DNA of 64,000 nucleotides, from contig NZ_JAMBNR010000013.1 in the NCBI RefSeq assembly GCF_023715205.1, positions 100,448 through 164,447 of the forward strand, in the 5' to 3' direction. A program made the translations under genes and the position numbers. Below, piece by piece: positions 8,865-19,743 of this stretch; within the stretch, counting starts at the first letter, position 1, and each line of letters opens with the position of its first letter. The stretch is from Mesobacillus maritimus. Lineage in GTDB: Bacteria; Bacillota; Bacilli; Bacillales; Cytobacillaceae. The notes under the pieces are model-generated. The model made no database searches and had not been told where the DNA came from. It was given only the letters and a program-made list of their open reading frames with translations.

Positions 8865-9971
8865 ATGGATTTACTAAAAATGCTTGATACTCGTCCGCTA
8901 GAATTGCCGGAACAATACCGCAAAATGTCAATCGAGGAATTAGAAGCAAGAGTACGAGAAATCAAAGCTGAACTAGGGGACCAATTATTTATCCCTGGTC
9001 ACCATTATCAAAAAGATGAGGTCATTCAATTTGCTGATGCAACAGGTGATTCCTTAAAACTCGCCCAATTGTCTGCGGAGAATCAACTAGCTGAGCATAT
9101 CGTGTTCTGTGGTGTCCACTTTATGGCGGAGACGGCGGATATTTTAACGAAGGATTATCAAAAAGTGTATTTACCGGATATGCGGGCCGGCTGTTCGATG
9201 GCCGATATGGCTGATATTTACCAAACGGAACGTGCTTGGACAAAGCTAATGGATTTGTTTGGAGATACGATTCTCCCATTAACGTATGTCAATTCAACAG
9301 CAGCAATTAAATCCTTTGTTGGTGAACATGGTGGAGCAACTGTCACCTCTTCAAATGCGGAAAAAATGGTTCGCTGGGCATTTGAGCAGAAAGAGCGTTT
9401 GTTATTTTTACCAGATCAGCATTTAGGGCGAAATACAGCATTTAACATTGGCATTGGTTTAGAGGAAATGGCGATATGGAACCCGATCAAAGATGAGTTA
9501 GAGTTTGAGGGACCATTAGAAAATGTGAAGGTTATTTTATGGAAAGGACATTGTTCAGTCCATGAGAACTTTACCGTCGTAAATGTTCACGAGGTGCGTG
9601 AAAAATACCCGGATATGAAAATTATTGTTCATCCCGAGTGTCGTCGTGAAGTTGTAGCGTTAGCGGATTTGGCTGGTTCAACGAATTATATAATAGAAGC
9701 TATATATGCATCTCCTGCTGGTTCAGCTTGGGCGATTGGAACTGAACAAAATTTAGTAAAAAGAATTATCAAAGAGCATCCAGATAAACACATTATTTCT
9801 TTGAATCCACATATGTGTCCATGCTTAACCATGAACCGAATTGATTTGCCGCATCTTGTTTGGTGCTTAGATAGCATCGTACAAGGTGAGCCACATAATG
9901 TGATTGAAGTTGATGCAATCGTTGCTGAAAATGCAAAGAAAGCGTTGAACCGTATGCTTGCACAGTCATGA
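8865..9971 (+). CDS. nadA: Quinolinate synthase
   Basis: This iron-sulfur enzyme condenses iminoaspartate with dihydroxyacetone phosphate to give quinolinate. The 368 residues match the length of B. subtilis NadA. Candidate cluster cysteines are visible in [30 protein letters not shown] and [14 protein letters not shown]; the substrate region [14 protein letters not shown] is also clear. The cluster explains the dedicated desulfurase NadS across the promoter. The ATG follows AAGGGGGAG, 12 bases after nadC. A strong terminator starts 9 bases past the stop and closes the nadBCA operon. Confidence 0.97.
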   Translation: MDLLKMLDTRPLELPEQYRKMSIEELEARVREIKAELGDQLFIPGHHYQKDEVIQFADATGDSLKLAQLSAENQLAEHIVFCGVHFMAETADILTKDYQKVYLPDMRAGCSMADMADIYQTERAWTKLMDLFGDTILPLTYVNSTAAIKSFVGEHGGATVTSSNAEKMVRWAFEQKERLLFLPDQHLGRNTAFNIGIGLEEMAIWNPIKDELEFEGPLENVKVILWKGHCSVHENFTVVNVHEVREKYPDMKIIVHPECRREVVALADLAGSTNYIIEAIYASPAGSAWAIGTEQNLVKRIIKEHPDKHIISLNPHMCPCLTMNRIDLPHLVWCLDSIVQGEPHNVIEVDAIVAENAKKALNRMLAQS

Positions 9972-9980
9972 TTGATGAAA

Positions 9981-10015
9981 TACCCAAAAGGGAGTTCCCC
10001 CTTTTGGGTATTTTT
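9981..10015 (+). terminator. Terminator of nadBCA
   Basis: TACCCAAAAGGG (9981-9992) pairs with CCCCTTTTGGGTA, followed by TTTTTGT. Confidence 0.92.
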
Positions 10016-10036
10016 GTGCGTGAAGATTAGTTTTTG

Positions 10037-10140
10037 AAAAGGGAACACCTCATTAATGGTGGTTGGGGTGGATTGGTGCTCGAAGTAAGGTTAGCAGGAG
10101 AGGGAAAGGTCATCAATAGGTAATCTAGGTTCCCTGAGTG
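10037..10140. repeat. GGGAAC-bounded inverted-repeat segment, copy 1
   Basis: AAGGGAACACCT near 10038 and AGGTTCCCTGAG near 10130 are imperfect inverted copies about 90 bases apart. A second segment of the same type lies at 13052-13153, also with GTTCCCTGA at its right end and TCAATAGG inside. The rest of the 9972-10334 gap holds the nadA terminator and the safA promoter region. No gene was seen. Confidence 0.45.
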
Positions 10141-10294
10141 AATTTTACATCTTGCCTATTCCGTCTATCGTCCCATTCCCAATTTGGGCTTATACAATTT
10201 TTTGTGGAAAAGCTTTAAATTTGGGTTGGGTACATATACATGGTGTGAGAAGCATAAGTTTTTTCGAAGATTAATGGCAAAAAGCCTACACAAA

Positions 10295-10302
10295 CATACA
10301 CT
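10295..10302 (+). promoter_or_regulatory. Possible SigE -10 element for safA
   Basis: CATACACT matches the SigE -10 consensus (CATACANT) 33 bases before the safA start. In B. subtilis safA is transcribed in the mother cell by SigE. A good -35 element is not obvious, so this is tentative. Confidence 0.45.
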
Positions 10303-10334
10303 ATATGGACTTATGCCATAGTAGGAGGGAAATC

Positions 10335-12086
10335 ATGAAGATCCATATCGTACAGAAAGGGGATACTCTTTGGAAGATCGCCAAGAAGTACGGCGTGAAC
10401 TTTGAAGAGCTGAAACAGCTGAATTCCCAGCTCAGTAACCCTGATATGATTATGCCCGGTATGAAAATTAAAGTGCCAACAACAGGTGGGTCAATAAAAA
10501 AAGAAGCGCCTATCTCTAATGGAAATAAAGAGGCAAAAATCAATTGGGGAAGCAAGAAGGAAATGCCGAAAAAGGAACAGCCGATTGTGAAAGAGAAACC
10601 GGTAAAGGAAGCACCAAAACCATTACCAGTTGAATCACCAGAGTCTCCGGAATCACCAGAGTTGCCTAAGATGGAAGCTCCAAAGCCAATGCCAAAACCA
10701 GCTCCAAAGCCAATGCCGAAACCAGCACCGAAACCAATTATGGAAGCTCCAAAACTTAAACCAGCACCGAAACCAAAACCAATGCCAAAACCCTTACCAA
10801 AGCAAGAAGCGGTAAAAGAAACACCAAAACAGCCATTTGTACCAAAAATGCCTCAAACGATGATGCCGGAAACAGATATTAGCGAATTTTATAAGCAGAA
10901 TATGGCCAATATGGCACCACCACCGAATCAACAAATGCCATTGTCGCCAACTAAGTCACCACAGCTGCCACCTAAACCGAGTAATATTTTTCCGGGAATT
11001 AAACAGCCAATGGCGCCAATTAAACAAACAAAAGGACTGGGAGATGAGTCGTCCTCATTTATTCCAATTAATCAAGGGGGTTTCCAAGATTCTATGATTC
11101 CTTACCCACATCAATTTCCAATGTCACCAGGCATGCCTGGACCAGGATTCCAAGGTCAACAACCGATGCCGTATCCTCAAGTGCAAGGGGCACAAATGTC
11201 TGGTTATCCAATGCCTGGTGTAGAAAGTCCTGAATCATCAGCTTTTGGATCAATGCCGAATATGCCTCACCAAGCGGTTGCTGGGGCGGAAAACATGCCA
11301 GCGCCACAAATGATGCCTCAACAAGTGGCACCAATGGGTTATCCTTGCCCACAACCAATGCCTATTTCACCAGTGTTGCCTGGATCAGGGTTATGTGAGC
11401 CATATGGTTATTATCATCCTGGAATGCAACCACAAGTGCAAGGTGCAATGGATCCGAATATGCCACATGGCATGATGCCGCAAGTACAAGGCGCAATGGA
11501 TCCGAATATGCCACATGGCATGATGCCGCAAGTACAAGGCGCAATGGATCCGAATATGCCACATGGCATGATGCCGCAAGTACAAGGCGCAATGGATCCG
11601 AATATGCCAAATAACATGATGCCACAAGTACAGGGCGTAGAAGATTATGAATCACCAGATATGTACGCTAATATGCCAAAGATGCCAAAAATGCCTGCAC
11701 ATGACTGTGGATGCGGTGGTACACATCAAGGATTTGGGGCACAACCAGGGTATGGAATGCAACCAGGGTATGGAATGCAACCAGGGTATGGAATGCAACC
11801 AGGGTATGGAATGCAACCAGGGTATGGAATGCAACCAGGGTATGGAATGCAACCAGGGCATGGAATGCAACCAGGGTATGGAATGCAACCAGGATTCGGA
11901 GCGCAACCAGGATTCGGAGGGCAGCCAGGATATGGAGCGCAACCAGGTTTTGGAGCACAGCCAGGATTCGGAACACAACCACAAATGGGCTATGGTCCAA
12001 TGGGAGGATATGAGCCGGGAATGGATATGCCGGGAGATCCTTATGGAATGCCACGTGAAGAAGATGACGAAAGCAATGAATATTAA
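10335..12086 (+). CDS. safA: Spore morphogenetic protein SafA, repeat-expanded
   Basis: SafA organises the inner spore coat and attaches to cortex peptidoglycan through its LysM domain. The start is ATG at 10335, 5 bases after TAGGAGGG. Residues 1-48 are a LysM domain ([20 protein letters not shown]). A long Pro/Lys/Met-rich linker ([11 protein letters not shown]) follows. Next come about four 16-residue repeats ([16 protein letters not shown], roughly 11420-11640), a CGCGG patch, and a run of at least eight six-residue MQPGYG-type repeats (about 11740-11985) grading into GFGAQPG. The tail is acidic. At 583 residues it is much longer than the 387 of B. subtilis SafA. Repeat number may vary between strains. 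The kinase-like gene after it overlaps its end. Confidence 0.93.
   Translation: MKIHIVQKGDTLWKIAKKYGVNFEELKQLNSQLSNPDMIMPGMKIKVPTTGGSIKKEAPISNGNKEAKINWGSKKEMPKKEQPIVKEKPVKEAPKPLPVESPESPESPELPKMEAPKPMPKPAPKPMPKPAPKPIMEAPKLKPAPKPKPMPKPLPKQEAVKETPKQPFVPKMPQTMMPETDISEFYKQNMANMAPPPNQQMPLSPTKSPQLPPKPSNIFPGIKQPMAPIKQTKGLGDESSSFIPINQGGFQDSMIPYPHQFPMSPGMPGPGFQGQQPMPYPQVQGAQMSGYPMPGVESPESSAFGSMPNMPHQAVAGAENMPAPQMMPQQVAPMGYPCPQPMPISPVLPGSGLCEPYGYYHPGMQPQVQGAMDPNMPHGMMPQVQGAMDPNMPHGMMPQVQGAMDPNMPHGMMPQVQGAMDPNMPNNMMPQVQGVEDYESPDMYANMPKMPKMPAHDCGCGGTHQGFGAQPGYGMQPGYGMQPGYGMQPGYGMQPGYGMQPGYGMQPGHGMQPGYGMQPGFGAQPGFGGQPGYGAQPGFGAQPGFGTQPQMGYGPMGGYEPGMDMPGDPYGMPREEDDESNEY
11429..11640 (+). repeat. 48-bp in-frame tandem repeat in safA
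   Basis: About four copies of a 48-bp unit encode [16 protein letters not shown]. The central copies are identical or nearly so at the DNA level, which points to recent slippage or gene conversion. Glutamine-rich and lysine-containing coat repeats may be transglutaminase substrates (inference). Confidence 0.9.
11742..11985 (+). repeat. 18-bp in-frame tandem repeat in safA
   Basis: Eight near-identical 18-bp units (GGGTATGGAATGCAACCA) encode GYGMQP. They grade into diverged GFGAQP units. One copy has CAT in place of TAT. Confidence 0.9.
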
Positions 12087-13047
12087 TTTTCACCCTGGAA
12101 GGGACGATTTTGTTGATCGTCTCTTCTCGTTTTTATCAAAAAATCTCCCGGTAGAAGTGATAAATCTTAAAAGAATAAGAGAGCATGTCTTTTTTGTTGA
12201 GGCTAAACCACGGCCCTTTATATTAAAAGGATATAACAATTTATCTAAACTTGTTTTACAACAAGAGTTTACGAATGAATTGAAAAAGGCAGGATTCAAC
12301 CACACCTATGAATATTATCGTTTTACTGAGGTTCCATTGTATTTCGAAAATAACTATTATGGCTGTATCAGTTATTTAGACCCACATCAGTATCCATTTT
12401 CTTTTAAGACGCAAGCAGAGCGGGAAGAAGGGTTAGAGAAATTAATCGATTATCATGCAGTAACAAAGAAGCTTGTTTCTAGTTATGATTCCTTGTTACC
12501 TACACAGAACTTAATCAAAAAATGGAGTAATCGTTTGCGACAATTCAAGAACAATCAGGCGATAGTAAATTATTATGTTCCTAAAAATATTACCTACGAG
12601 CTCAATAATTGGGCTAACTTGGCTTTAAGAGGGATGAGGAAACATCAACTTCTTTTTGAATCCTCAAATCCAGTCATTTTACATGGAGATGTTGCGCATC
12701 ATAATTTTTTTCGAGTCCAAACCGGCGAGTTGTTTTTAATTGATTTTGATTTGATTTCCAAGGGACCAGCGAGTTTTGATTTGCTACAATATGCGAATCG
12801 TATTCTTCCATTTATGAATTGGTCTCTCGAATCCTTAGTAGAAATGGAAGGTTTGTCAGATTATATAAATGACAAATCCTTTGTTTACGGTTTAATCTAT
12901 CCTTCTGACGTTTTTCGTGAATGGAACCGAGTTGTAAAATTAAAAAGTTACTATGACCCATCGCGGGTTGCTCCGTTAATGGAAATAACGGTGAATCAAT
13001 ATAATCAGCGAAAGAATTTTATTGAAAAGTTATTAAAGCTAGTCTAG
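12076..13047 (+). CDS. CotS/APH-family kinase-like spore protein
   Basis: The 323-residue protein resembles the aminoglycoside phosphotransferase/choline kinase fold used by the CotS/YutH group of spore coat proteins. Visible motifs are an ATP-site lysine in [10 protein letters not shown], the catalytic loop [13 protein letters not shown] (HGDxxxxN) and the metal-binding [13 protein letters not shown] near residue 225. The motif residues are intact, so kinase activity is possible, but the substrate is unknown. The start at 12076 overlaps the safA end by 11 bases; ATG at 12064 is an equally allowed alternative. Overlap with safA suggests a spore role (inference). The same frame is open upstream through the safA repeats, but only as a shadow. 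Confidence 0.8.
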   Translation: MNINFHPGRDDFVDRLFSFLSKNLPVEVINLKRIREHVFFVEAKPRPFILKGYNNLSKLVLQQEFTNELKKAGFNHTYEYYRFTEVPLYFENNYYGCISYLDPHQYPFSFKTQAEREEGLEKLIDYHAVTKKLVSSYDSLLPTQNLIKKWSNRLRQFKNNQAIVNYYVPKNITYELNNWANLALRGMRKHQLLFESSNPVILHGDVAHHNFFRVQTGELFLIDFDLISKGPASFDLLQYANRILPFMNWSLESLVEMEGLSDYINDKSFVYGLIYPSDVFREWNRVVKLKSYYDPSRVAPLMEITVNQYNQRKNFIEKLLKLV

Positions 13048-13051
13048 TTGT

Positions 13052-13153
13052 AGGGAACTAATTTGGGAACGCAGAATGTAAATCGTTCCCAAAGGTTGAG
13101 GGACAAGCTGTATCAATAGGCTGTAATAACGTCGGGGAGTATTAGTTCCCTGA
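13052..13153. repeat. GGGAAC-bounded inverted-repeat segment, copy 2
   Basis: AGGGAACTAAT (near 13052) and ATTAGTTCCCT (ending near 13153) are exact 11-bp inverted copies about 80 bases apart. Further GGGAAC/GTTCCC pieces lie inside (TTTGGGAACG, CGTTCCCAAA) and just beyond. The segment resembles 10037-10140 on the other side of safA. No gene was seen between 13048 and 13337. Confidence 0.5.
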
Positions 13154-13298
13154 AAGAAGAGAAGTCTGTGCGAAGAAGGGCTAGCGTTCCCAAAAGAAGA
13201 GAAATCGGTAGAAAAGGTAACGCGAAGGACAAAACTCAATTTTAAAGATTCAATCCTTGCTTTCTAAATCCTATTTTAATAAATATGAATATAGTGGT

Positions 13299-13305
13299 CA
13301 TACTA
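13299..13305 (+). promoter_or_regulatory. Possible SigG-type -10 for bofC
   Basis: CATACTA matches the forespore sigma-G -10 consensus 33 bases before bofC, a forespore gene in B. subtilis. The upstream -35 is weak, so this is tentative. Confidence 0.4.
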
Positions 13306-13337
13306 TTAATGAACTTAAAAGAGTGAGGTGACCGGCA

Positions 13338-13874
13338 ATGGGAGTCAAGTCTGTTGTCAAGACGCTTAGCGTACTAGTTGCATGTAGTGCCTTTATGTGC
13401 TCACTTAATAGTGGGATGGTAGTTGCAGCACAGCCAAATAATCAAACTAAGGATGAGGCAGTCCCATTGAATGTAACGGTCATTCTGGAGAGGGCCTATC
13501 TAGATGGGGAGATTAGTGAAGAACAAATTAGTGAAACCGTTTCTTCTATGGAGGATTTATGGCAACGGTATGATGGCTGGCAATTGGTACGGATAGATGA
13601 AGACATTGTTGTCTTTAAGCAAGATGTTGACGACATTTCTCCACTTTTAAAAGCAAATGGCTATTTTGGTTTAACGGAAAATGGTGTGCTCACGATTTTT
13701 AACGGTCGTCCAGATCAATCCAACATTATTCAATCTTTCTTTCAAATTGATGTTGGCAAACTTGAAAGTCGCAAGCGTCAGCAATTGCAAAAAGGGATCC
13801 CAATCAAAACAAAGGACCAATATGAAAAGGTGATAGAAGCGTTCAGACCCTATACGAGGGATAATAAACAATAA
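13338..13874 (+). CDS. bofC: Forespore-secreted checkpoint protein BofC
   Basis: BofC is secreted from the forespore into the intermembrane space, where it restrains SpoIVB and so delays pro-SigK processing. The 178 residues start with a signal-peptide-like segment (VKTLSVLVACSAFMCSLNSGMVVAAQ). The conserved BofC body follows: VILERAYLDGEISEEQ, MEDLWQRYDGWQLV, FKQDVDDISPLLKANGYFG, IQSFFQIDVGKLESR and KGIPIKTKDQYE. A Cys in the hydrophobic N-terminal segment is present, but no clear lipobox was seen. The ATG follows GTGAGGTGA. It lies before ruvAB, as in B. subtilis. Confidence 0.94.
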   Translation: MGVKSVVKTLSVLVACSAFMCSLNSGMVVAAQPNNQTKDEAVPLNVTVILERAYLDGEISEEQISETVSSMEDLWQRYDGWQLVRIDEDIVVFKQDVDDISPLLKANGYFGLTENGVLTIFNGRPDQSNIIQSFFQIDVGKLESRKRQQLQKGIPIKTKDQYEKVIEAFRPYTRDNKQ

Positions 13875-13884
13875 ATATATTGAT

Positions 13885-13915
13885 GGGCCGGATTTCTTAC
13901 CGGTCCTTCTTTGTG
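13885..13915 (+). terminator. Probable terminator after bofC
   Basis: GGGCCGG (13885-13891) pairs with CCGGTCC (13900-13906), with one wobble, followed by TTCTTTGTG. The T tract is modest. Confidence 0.65.
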
Positions 13916-14091
13916 TTGTGAATGAACCTTTGAGCCAATTTCTTAAGAGGAAATTCTCCTTAGCTAGAATAAAGAAATAGACAAGAAGTAGATAGTATGT
14001 TCGCTTTTTTTAGCTTCAAAGACAAATTTTCTTCGTTCCTTGTGGATAGTGTGTTAAAATGGGGTACAGCTAAATAGAGGAGCGAATTGAA

Positions 14092-14697
14092 GTGTTTGAA
14101 TATATAAAAGGGAAATTGGAATACATTAGCCCTGAGTACATAGTGGTCGACAATGGTGGTGTAGGATATCAAATCCGTACGCCTAATTCTTTTGCCTTTT
14201 CAAGTAAAATGGGGGCTGAAATTCAAGTTTTTACATTCCATTATGTACGTGAAGACATCATGGCATTATACGGTTTTAAATCCCGTGAAGAGAAAGCTTT
14301 GTTTATCCGTCTTTTAAATGTAACCGGCATTGGACCGAAGGGGGCTTTGGCTGTCTTAGCTTCGGGTGAGCCTGAGCAAGTGGTTCAGGCAATCGAAAAT
14401 GAGGACGAAGCATTCCTCGTAAAATTCCCTGGGGTAGGGAAAAAGACGGCTCGACAAATGATACTTGATTTAAAAGGGAAATTGCAGGATATTGTTCCTG
14501 ACTTCTTTCCGAATTTATTTAACGAAGAAAGCACGATGGTTGAGGATCATACAAATGAATTTGAGGAAGCCTTGCTTGCGTTAAAAGCTCTCGGATATTC
14601 TGAAAAGGAACTCAAGAAAATCACTCCAGAGCTTAAGAAGGAAAAACTTACAACAGACCAATATATTAAAACAGCTTTAAAGAAGTTATTAAGATAG
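14092..14697 (+). CDS. ruvA: Holliday junction branch migration protein RuvA
   Basis: RuvA binds four-way DNA junctions as a tetramer and directs the RuvB motor. The 201 residues have the usual length. An N-terminal OB fold ([31 protein letters not shown]) is followed by two helix-hairpin-helix motifs ([16 protein letters not shown] and [21 protein letters not shown]), an acidic linker and the C-terminal RuvB-binding domain ([19 protein letters not shown]). The GTG start follows GAGGAG. It is 52 bases upstream of ruvB and forms an operon with it. Confidence 0.97.
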   Translation: MFEYIKGKLEYISPEYIVVDNGGVGYQIRTPNSFAFSSKMGAEIQVFTFHYVREDIMALYGFKSREEKALFIRLLNVTGIGPKGALAVLASGEPEQVVQAIENEDEAFLVKFPGVGKKTARQMILDLKGKLQDIVPDFFPNLFNEESTMVEDHTNEFEEALLALKALGYSEKELKKITPELKKEKLTTDQYIKTALKKLLR

Positions 14698-14749
14698 TTG
14701 TTTAAAGTTACTTTTTTTACGGAAACTAGATTTAAAGGATGATGAATAA

Positions 14750-15751
14750 ATGGACGATCGGATCATCTCCACAGAAGCTGGTGAGCAAGAGCTATCATTT
14801 GAACAGAGCTTGCGGCCGCAAACGTTAAACCAGTATATTGGGCAAGACAAGGTAAAGGAGAACCTTGAGGTTTTTATTAAAGCGGCAAGATTTCGCCAAG
14901 AAACCTTGGATCATGTGTTGTTATATGGACCGCCTGGACTTGGGAAAACGACATTGGCTGCGATTATTGCCAATGAAATGGGAGTTAACCTCCGTACGAC
15001 ATCAGGTCCAGCGATTGAACGCCCCGGTGATTTGGCGGCAATCCTAACGGCGCTAGAGCCTGGGGATGTGCTATTTATCGATGAAATCCATCGCCTACCT
15101 CGTTCGATTGAAGAAGTTTTGTATCCAGCGATGGAGGACTTTTGTTTGGACATCGTCATTGGAAAAGGACCATCTGCGCGGTCTGTTCGCTTGGATTTGC
15201 CACCTTTTACGCTCGTTGGAGCAACAACTCGGGCAGGTTCTTTGTCGGCTCCGTTGAGAGATCGCTTTGGTGTCTTAAGCCGTTTAGAGTATTATAAGGA
15301 AGCGGATTTAAGAGAGATTGTTTTACGAACAGCTGAAGTACTTGATACGGAAATTGAGGACAGCGCGGCAATTGAAATTGCGCGCAGATCTCGAGGAACC
15401 CCAAGAATTGCCAATCGTCTTCTTAGAAGGGTTAGAGATTTTGCGCAAGTTCGTAGCGATGGTTCAATTGATTATGAGCTAGCAAATGAAGCGCTTGAGC
15501 TGATGCAAGTAGACCGTTTAGGTCTTGATCATATTGACCATAAATTATTAAAAGGAATTATTGAAAAATTCCGCGGTGGTCCAGTCGGGTTAGAAACGAT
15601 TGCAGCAACGATTGGTGAGGAAGCTAATACCATTGAAGATGTTTATGAACCATATTTATTACAGATTGGTTTTCTACAGCGAACGCCAAGAGGTAGGGTG
15701 GTTACGCATGCTGTGTATCACCATTTTCAAATGGAGGTGCCATCTGAATGA
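14750..15751 (+). CDS. ruvB: Holliday junction ATP-dependent DNA helicase RuvB
   Basis: RuvB is the hexameric AAA+ motor that drives branch migration with RuvA. The 333 residues contain Walker [12 protein letters not shown] near residue 64, Walker [11 protein letters not shown] near 115, sensor 1 [20 protein letters not shown] with the arginine finger, and a C-terminal winged helix ([13 protein letters not shown]). An ATG start lies after AAAGGATGATGAAT. Its stop overlaps the next small gene by four bases (ATGA). No ruvC is seen, as expected in Firmicutes, where RecU resolves junctions. Confidence 0.98.
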   Translation: MDDRIISTEAGEQELSFEQSLRPQTLNQYIGQDKVKENLEVFIKAARFRQETLDHVLLYGPPGLGKTTLAAIIANEMGVNLRTTSGPAIERPGDLAAILTALEPGDVLFIDEIHRLPRSIEEVLYPAMEDFCLDIVIGKGPSARSVRLDLPPFTLVGATTRAGSLSAPLRDRFGVLSRLEYYKEADLREIVLRTAEVLDTEIEDSAAIEIARRSRGTPRIANRLLRRVRDFAQVRSDGSIDYELANEALELMQVDRLGLDHIDHKLLKGIIEKFRGGPVGLETIAATIGEEANTIEDVYEPYLLQIGFLQRTPRGRVVTHAVYHHFQMEVPSE

Positions 15752-15954
15752 CAGGGATGGGAAAACTGCTGATGATTCTTGGAGCCGTGATTTTCATAGC
15801 TGGTTTTCTAGTGCACTTTTTTAATCTAGGGAAACTTCCAGGGGATATTGTCATAAAAAAAGGTGGGACAACGTTTTATTTTCCAATTGTAACCTCAATC
15901 GTTGTAAGTATTCTCTTGTCGTTAATTTTCTATTTTATTGGTCGTTTTCGTTAA
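15748..15954 (+). CDS. DUF2905 family small membrane protein
   Basis: This 68-residue protein has two predicted membrane segments ([19 protein letters not shown] and [17 protein letters not shown]). Between them is [20 protein letters not shown], the typical core of the DUF2905 family. Its function is unknown. The ATG overlaps the ruvB stop (ATGA), so translation is coupled to ruvB; the shared transcript does not by itself imply a role in recombination. Confidence 0.85.
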   Translation: MTGMGKLLMILGAVIFIAGFLVHFFNLGKLPGDIVIKKGGTTFYFPIVTSIVVSILLSLIFYFIGRFR

Positions 15955-16020
15955 GCTTGTGGTGAAAATCCTCTCCAATTTTAACGTCAGAGAAATTATT
16001 TTATTAGATCAACTAGTATA

Positions 16021-16091
16021 CTCTTTTCTCTTTTTCGTTGTTGGTAAAAATGAAAGAAAGTCACTTACTCGAATACATGAGAAAAGAGCCT
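16021..16091. repeat. Inverted repeat with the AGGCTCTTTTCTCA motif before queA
   Basis: CTCTTTTCTC (16021-16030) and GAGAAAAGAG (16079-16088) are exact inverted copies 48 bases apart. The right end extends to TGAGAAAAGAGCCT, the reverse complement of the end motif seen at 31376, 41436 and (degenerate) 57168. It is probably a remnant of the same interspersed element. Confidence 0.5.
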
Positions 16092-16127
16092 CAATAATAC
16101 ATAAAAGAATATAGGTGACAGAACAAC

Positions 16128-17156
16128 ATGAAGGTAGATTTATTTGATTTTCATTTGCCCGAAGAATTAATTGCACAAGTTCCATTGGAAAACCGGTCTG
16201 AAAGTAGACTGATGGTTTTGGACAAGAATAAGGGCGATTTAGAGCATACTATTTTTAAAAACATTACCGATTATCTTCAGCCTGGAGACTGTTTAGTCCT
16301 CAATGATACTCGTGTTCTTCCAGCTCGACTATTTGGGCTGAAAGAAGACACTGGTGCAAAGATTGAAGTGCTTTTGTTAAAACAACAAGAAGGGGACAAG
16401 TGGGAAACCCTTGTGAAACCAGCAAAGCGGGTCAAAGTTGGTACGAAAATTACATTTGGTGATGGGCTGTTAACGGCTGTTTGTACAGGGGAATCGGATC
16501 ATGGTGGTCGGATTCTTGAGTTTTCCTATGAAGGGATCTTTTACGAAGTCCTCGATGAATTAGGAGAAATGCCCTTACCTCCTTATATCAAGGAGCAATT
16601 GGATGACCAAGACCGTTATCAAACCGTTTATGCGAAGGAACGCGGTTCAGCGGCTGCTCCAACGGCTGGACTTCACTTTACAGAGGCTTTGCTTGATGAA
16701 ATTCGAGCGAAGGGCGTTCACATTACGTTTATCACGTTGCATGTTGGATTAGGAACTTTTCGGCCTGTTAGTGCAGAAAGCATTGAAGAGCATGAGATGC
16801 ATGCCGAATTTTATATCATGTCGGAAGGAACAGCGCGTTTATTGAACGATGTTCGTGCACAAGGTGGAAGAATTATTTCGGTGGGTACCACTTCAACTCG
16901 AACTCTAGAAACGATTGCGCGTGACCACGACGGGGAGTTCGTCCCATCAAGTGGTTGGACAGATATTTTTATTTTCCCTGGTTTTGAATTTAAAGCGATT
17001 GACGGAATGATTACAAATTTCCATCTTCCAAAATCAACTTTAATCATGTTGGTTAGTGCCCTTGCTGGTCGTGAAAATGTTCTACATGCTTACAATACAG
17101 CGGTCAAAGAACACTATCGCTTTTTCAGCTTTGGGGATGCAATGTTTATTAAATAA
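16128..17156 (+). CDS. queA: S-adenosylmethionine:tRNA ribosyltransferase-isomerase
   Basis: QueA transfers and isomerises the ribosyl part of SAM onto preQ1 in tRNA to make epoxyqueuosine, in the queuosine pathway. The 342 residues carry the family hallmarks: [13 protein letters not shown] at the N-terminus, [48 protein letters not shown] [13 protein letters not shown], and the C-terminal [21 protein letters not shown]. The ATG follows AGGTGAC. tgt, the preceding enzyme in the pathway, is the next gene but is separated by a 457-base gap filled with structured repeats. Confidence 0.97.
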   Translation: MKVDLFDFHLPEELIAQVPLENRSESRLMVLDKNKGDLEHTIFKNITDYLQPGDCLVLNDTRVLPARLFGLKEDTGAKIEVLLLKQQEGDKWETLVKPAKRVKVGTKITFGDGLLTAVCTGESDHGGRILEFSYEGIFYEVLDELGEMPLPPYIKEQLDDQDRYQTVYAKERGSAAAPTAGLHFTEALLDEIRAKGVHITFITLHVGLGTFRPVSAESIEEHEMHAEFYIMSEGTARLLNDVRAQGGRIISVGTTSTRTLETIARDHDGEFVPSSGWTDIFIFPGFEFKAIDGMITNFHLPKSTLIMLVSALAGRENVLHAYNTAVKEHYRFFSFGDAMFIK

Positions 17157-17203
17157 GTGGGGGAAGCTCACTAATAAAGAATGGATTGGGGTGGAGGTGG
17201 ACA

Positions 17204-18753
<1,550 letters not shown>

Positions 18754-18790
18754 TAGCAGCTGGCTTGAAAAAGCGAAAGGAGGAGAATAA

Positions 18791-19054
18791 ATGGAAGGTT
18801 TATTAGGAACAGTTTTTCCACTGATTTTAATGTTTGTGCTATTCTATTTCTTGTTGATCCGTCCTCAACAAAAGAGGCAAAAAGCGGTTCAGCAAATGCA
18901 GAGTGACCTTAAAAAAGGCGACAAGGTTGTCACTATTGGTGGTCTTCATGGTTTTGTAGACGCACTAGACGAAGGTACTGTCGTGATTAAGTGTGGAGAC
19001 GGAAGTCGACTGACATATGACCGTAACGCCATTCGTGAAGTCGTTAGTGAATAA
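18791..19054 (+). CDS. yajC: Preprotein translocase subunit YajC
   Basis: YajC is a small membrane accessory of the Sec translocon. The 87 residues have one N-terminal membrane segment (LLGTVFPLILMFVLFYFLL) followed by IRPQQKRQKAVQQMQ and a soluble domain with GDKVVTIGGLHGFV. The ATG follows a near-perfect AAGGAGGAG. The gene sits just after tgt, a common bacterial arrangement. secDF, its partner, lies 3.6 kb further on. Confidence 0.96.
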   Translation: MEGLLGTVFPLILMFVLFYFLLIRPQQKRQKAVQQMQSDLKKGDKVVTIGGLHGFVDALDEGTVVIKCGDGSRLTYDRNAIREVVSE

Positions 19055-19055
19055 G

Positions 19056-19091
19056 AAAAAAAGCAGATGCATCATGCATCTGCTTTTTTTG
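19056..19091. terminator. Bidirectional terminator between yajC and the convergent membrane gene
   Basis: AAAAAAGCAGATGCAT pairs with ATGCATCTGCTTTTTT around 2-4 loop bases. Both strands end in a T run, so it can serve yajC and the minus-strand gene. Confidence 0.92.
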
Positions 19092-19162
19092 TCGTAAATC
19101 ATTTACTTTAGTAGTGAGTAGTGTGTTTCAAACTTTCACTCAGTTTCTATACGGTTATCGTG

Positions 19163-19549
19163 TTAATTTCGCGAATTGGACGAGCCGGTGTTCACACCGA
19201 GAATGGCACCCATCATCGCGGTTAGGATATAACATGTATGGTAGATGATTTGTTCTGAAGAAAAAAGAGAATCATGTCCGAGATATTGGAATAGAAAAAT
19301 AATGATGCTGTAAATTAGCCCGGTGACACCACCAATCAACCAACCTTTTTGTTTTCCGTTTCGCCCCGTAATAAATCCCCCAATAAACAATGAGATAAAA
19401 GAAACGGTAGTGACGATATACTGCATGGATGATTCACGAAGAGATGTAAAGGTTAACAATAAGGAAAAGATTAAACTGCTTATAATCGCTAACACAAAAA
19501 TTGCAATCACACCGTAGAGAACTGAAAGACCCAAACTCCTTGACTCCAT
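19163..19549 (-). CDS. TIGR04086-type four-helix membrane protein
   Basis: This 128-residue protein is predicted to have four membrane helices (VLYGVIAIFVLAIISSLIF, YIVTTVSFISLFIGGFITG, GWLIGGVTGLIYSIIIFLF, CYILTAMMGAILGVNTG). The glycine-rich GGFITGRNGKQKGWLIGG is typical of the TIGR04086 (YrzE-like) family. Its function is unknown. The ATG at 19549 follows GGGGAG on the minus strand. In B. subtilis yrzE occupies the same place next to yajC. Confidence 0.8.
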   Translation of the reverse strand: MESRSLGLSVLYGVIAIFVLAIISSLIFSLLLTFTSLRESSMQYIVTTVSFISLFIGGFITGRNGKQKGWLIGGVTGLIYSIIIFLFQYLGHDSLFSSEQIIYHTCYILTAMMGAILGVNTGSSNSRN

Positions 19550-19743
19550 AATTTTCTCCCCTTCCTACACTGGTTGACCCCAATGTTGTCTATATTCGCT
19601 TAGTACAAGCATATTCTGAAGTCCTAAAAATAGAATTAAAATTTCATCAATTTTGAAGTGACCTTTTCTTTTCTTTTCGTAATATTTTTATCGGGAATGT
19701 GAATCCTAAATCTTAATGTCATGAAACGGAGGAGATACGGTAC

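Noticed and set aside
11647..12075. N-terminal extension of the kinase-like gene through safA
   Set aside because: The upstream sequence is only the shifted translation of the MQPGYG repeats. The kinase homology begins after 12076.
11362..12093. Open frames on both strands inside safA
   Set aside because: They mirror the safA repeats in other frames and have no ribosome binding sites of their own.
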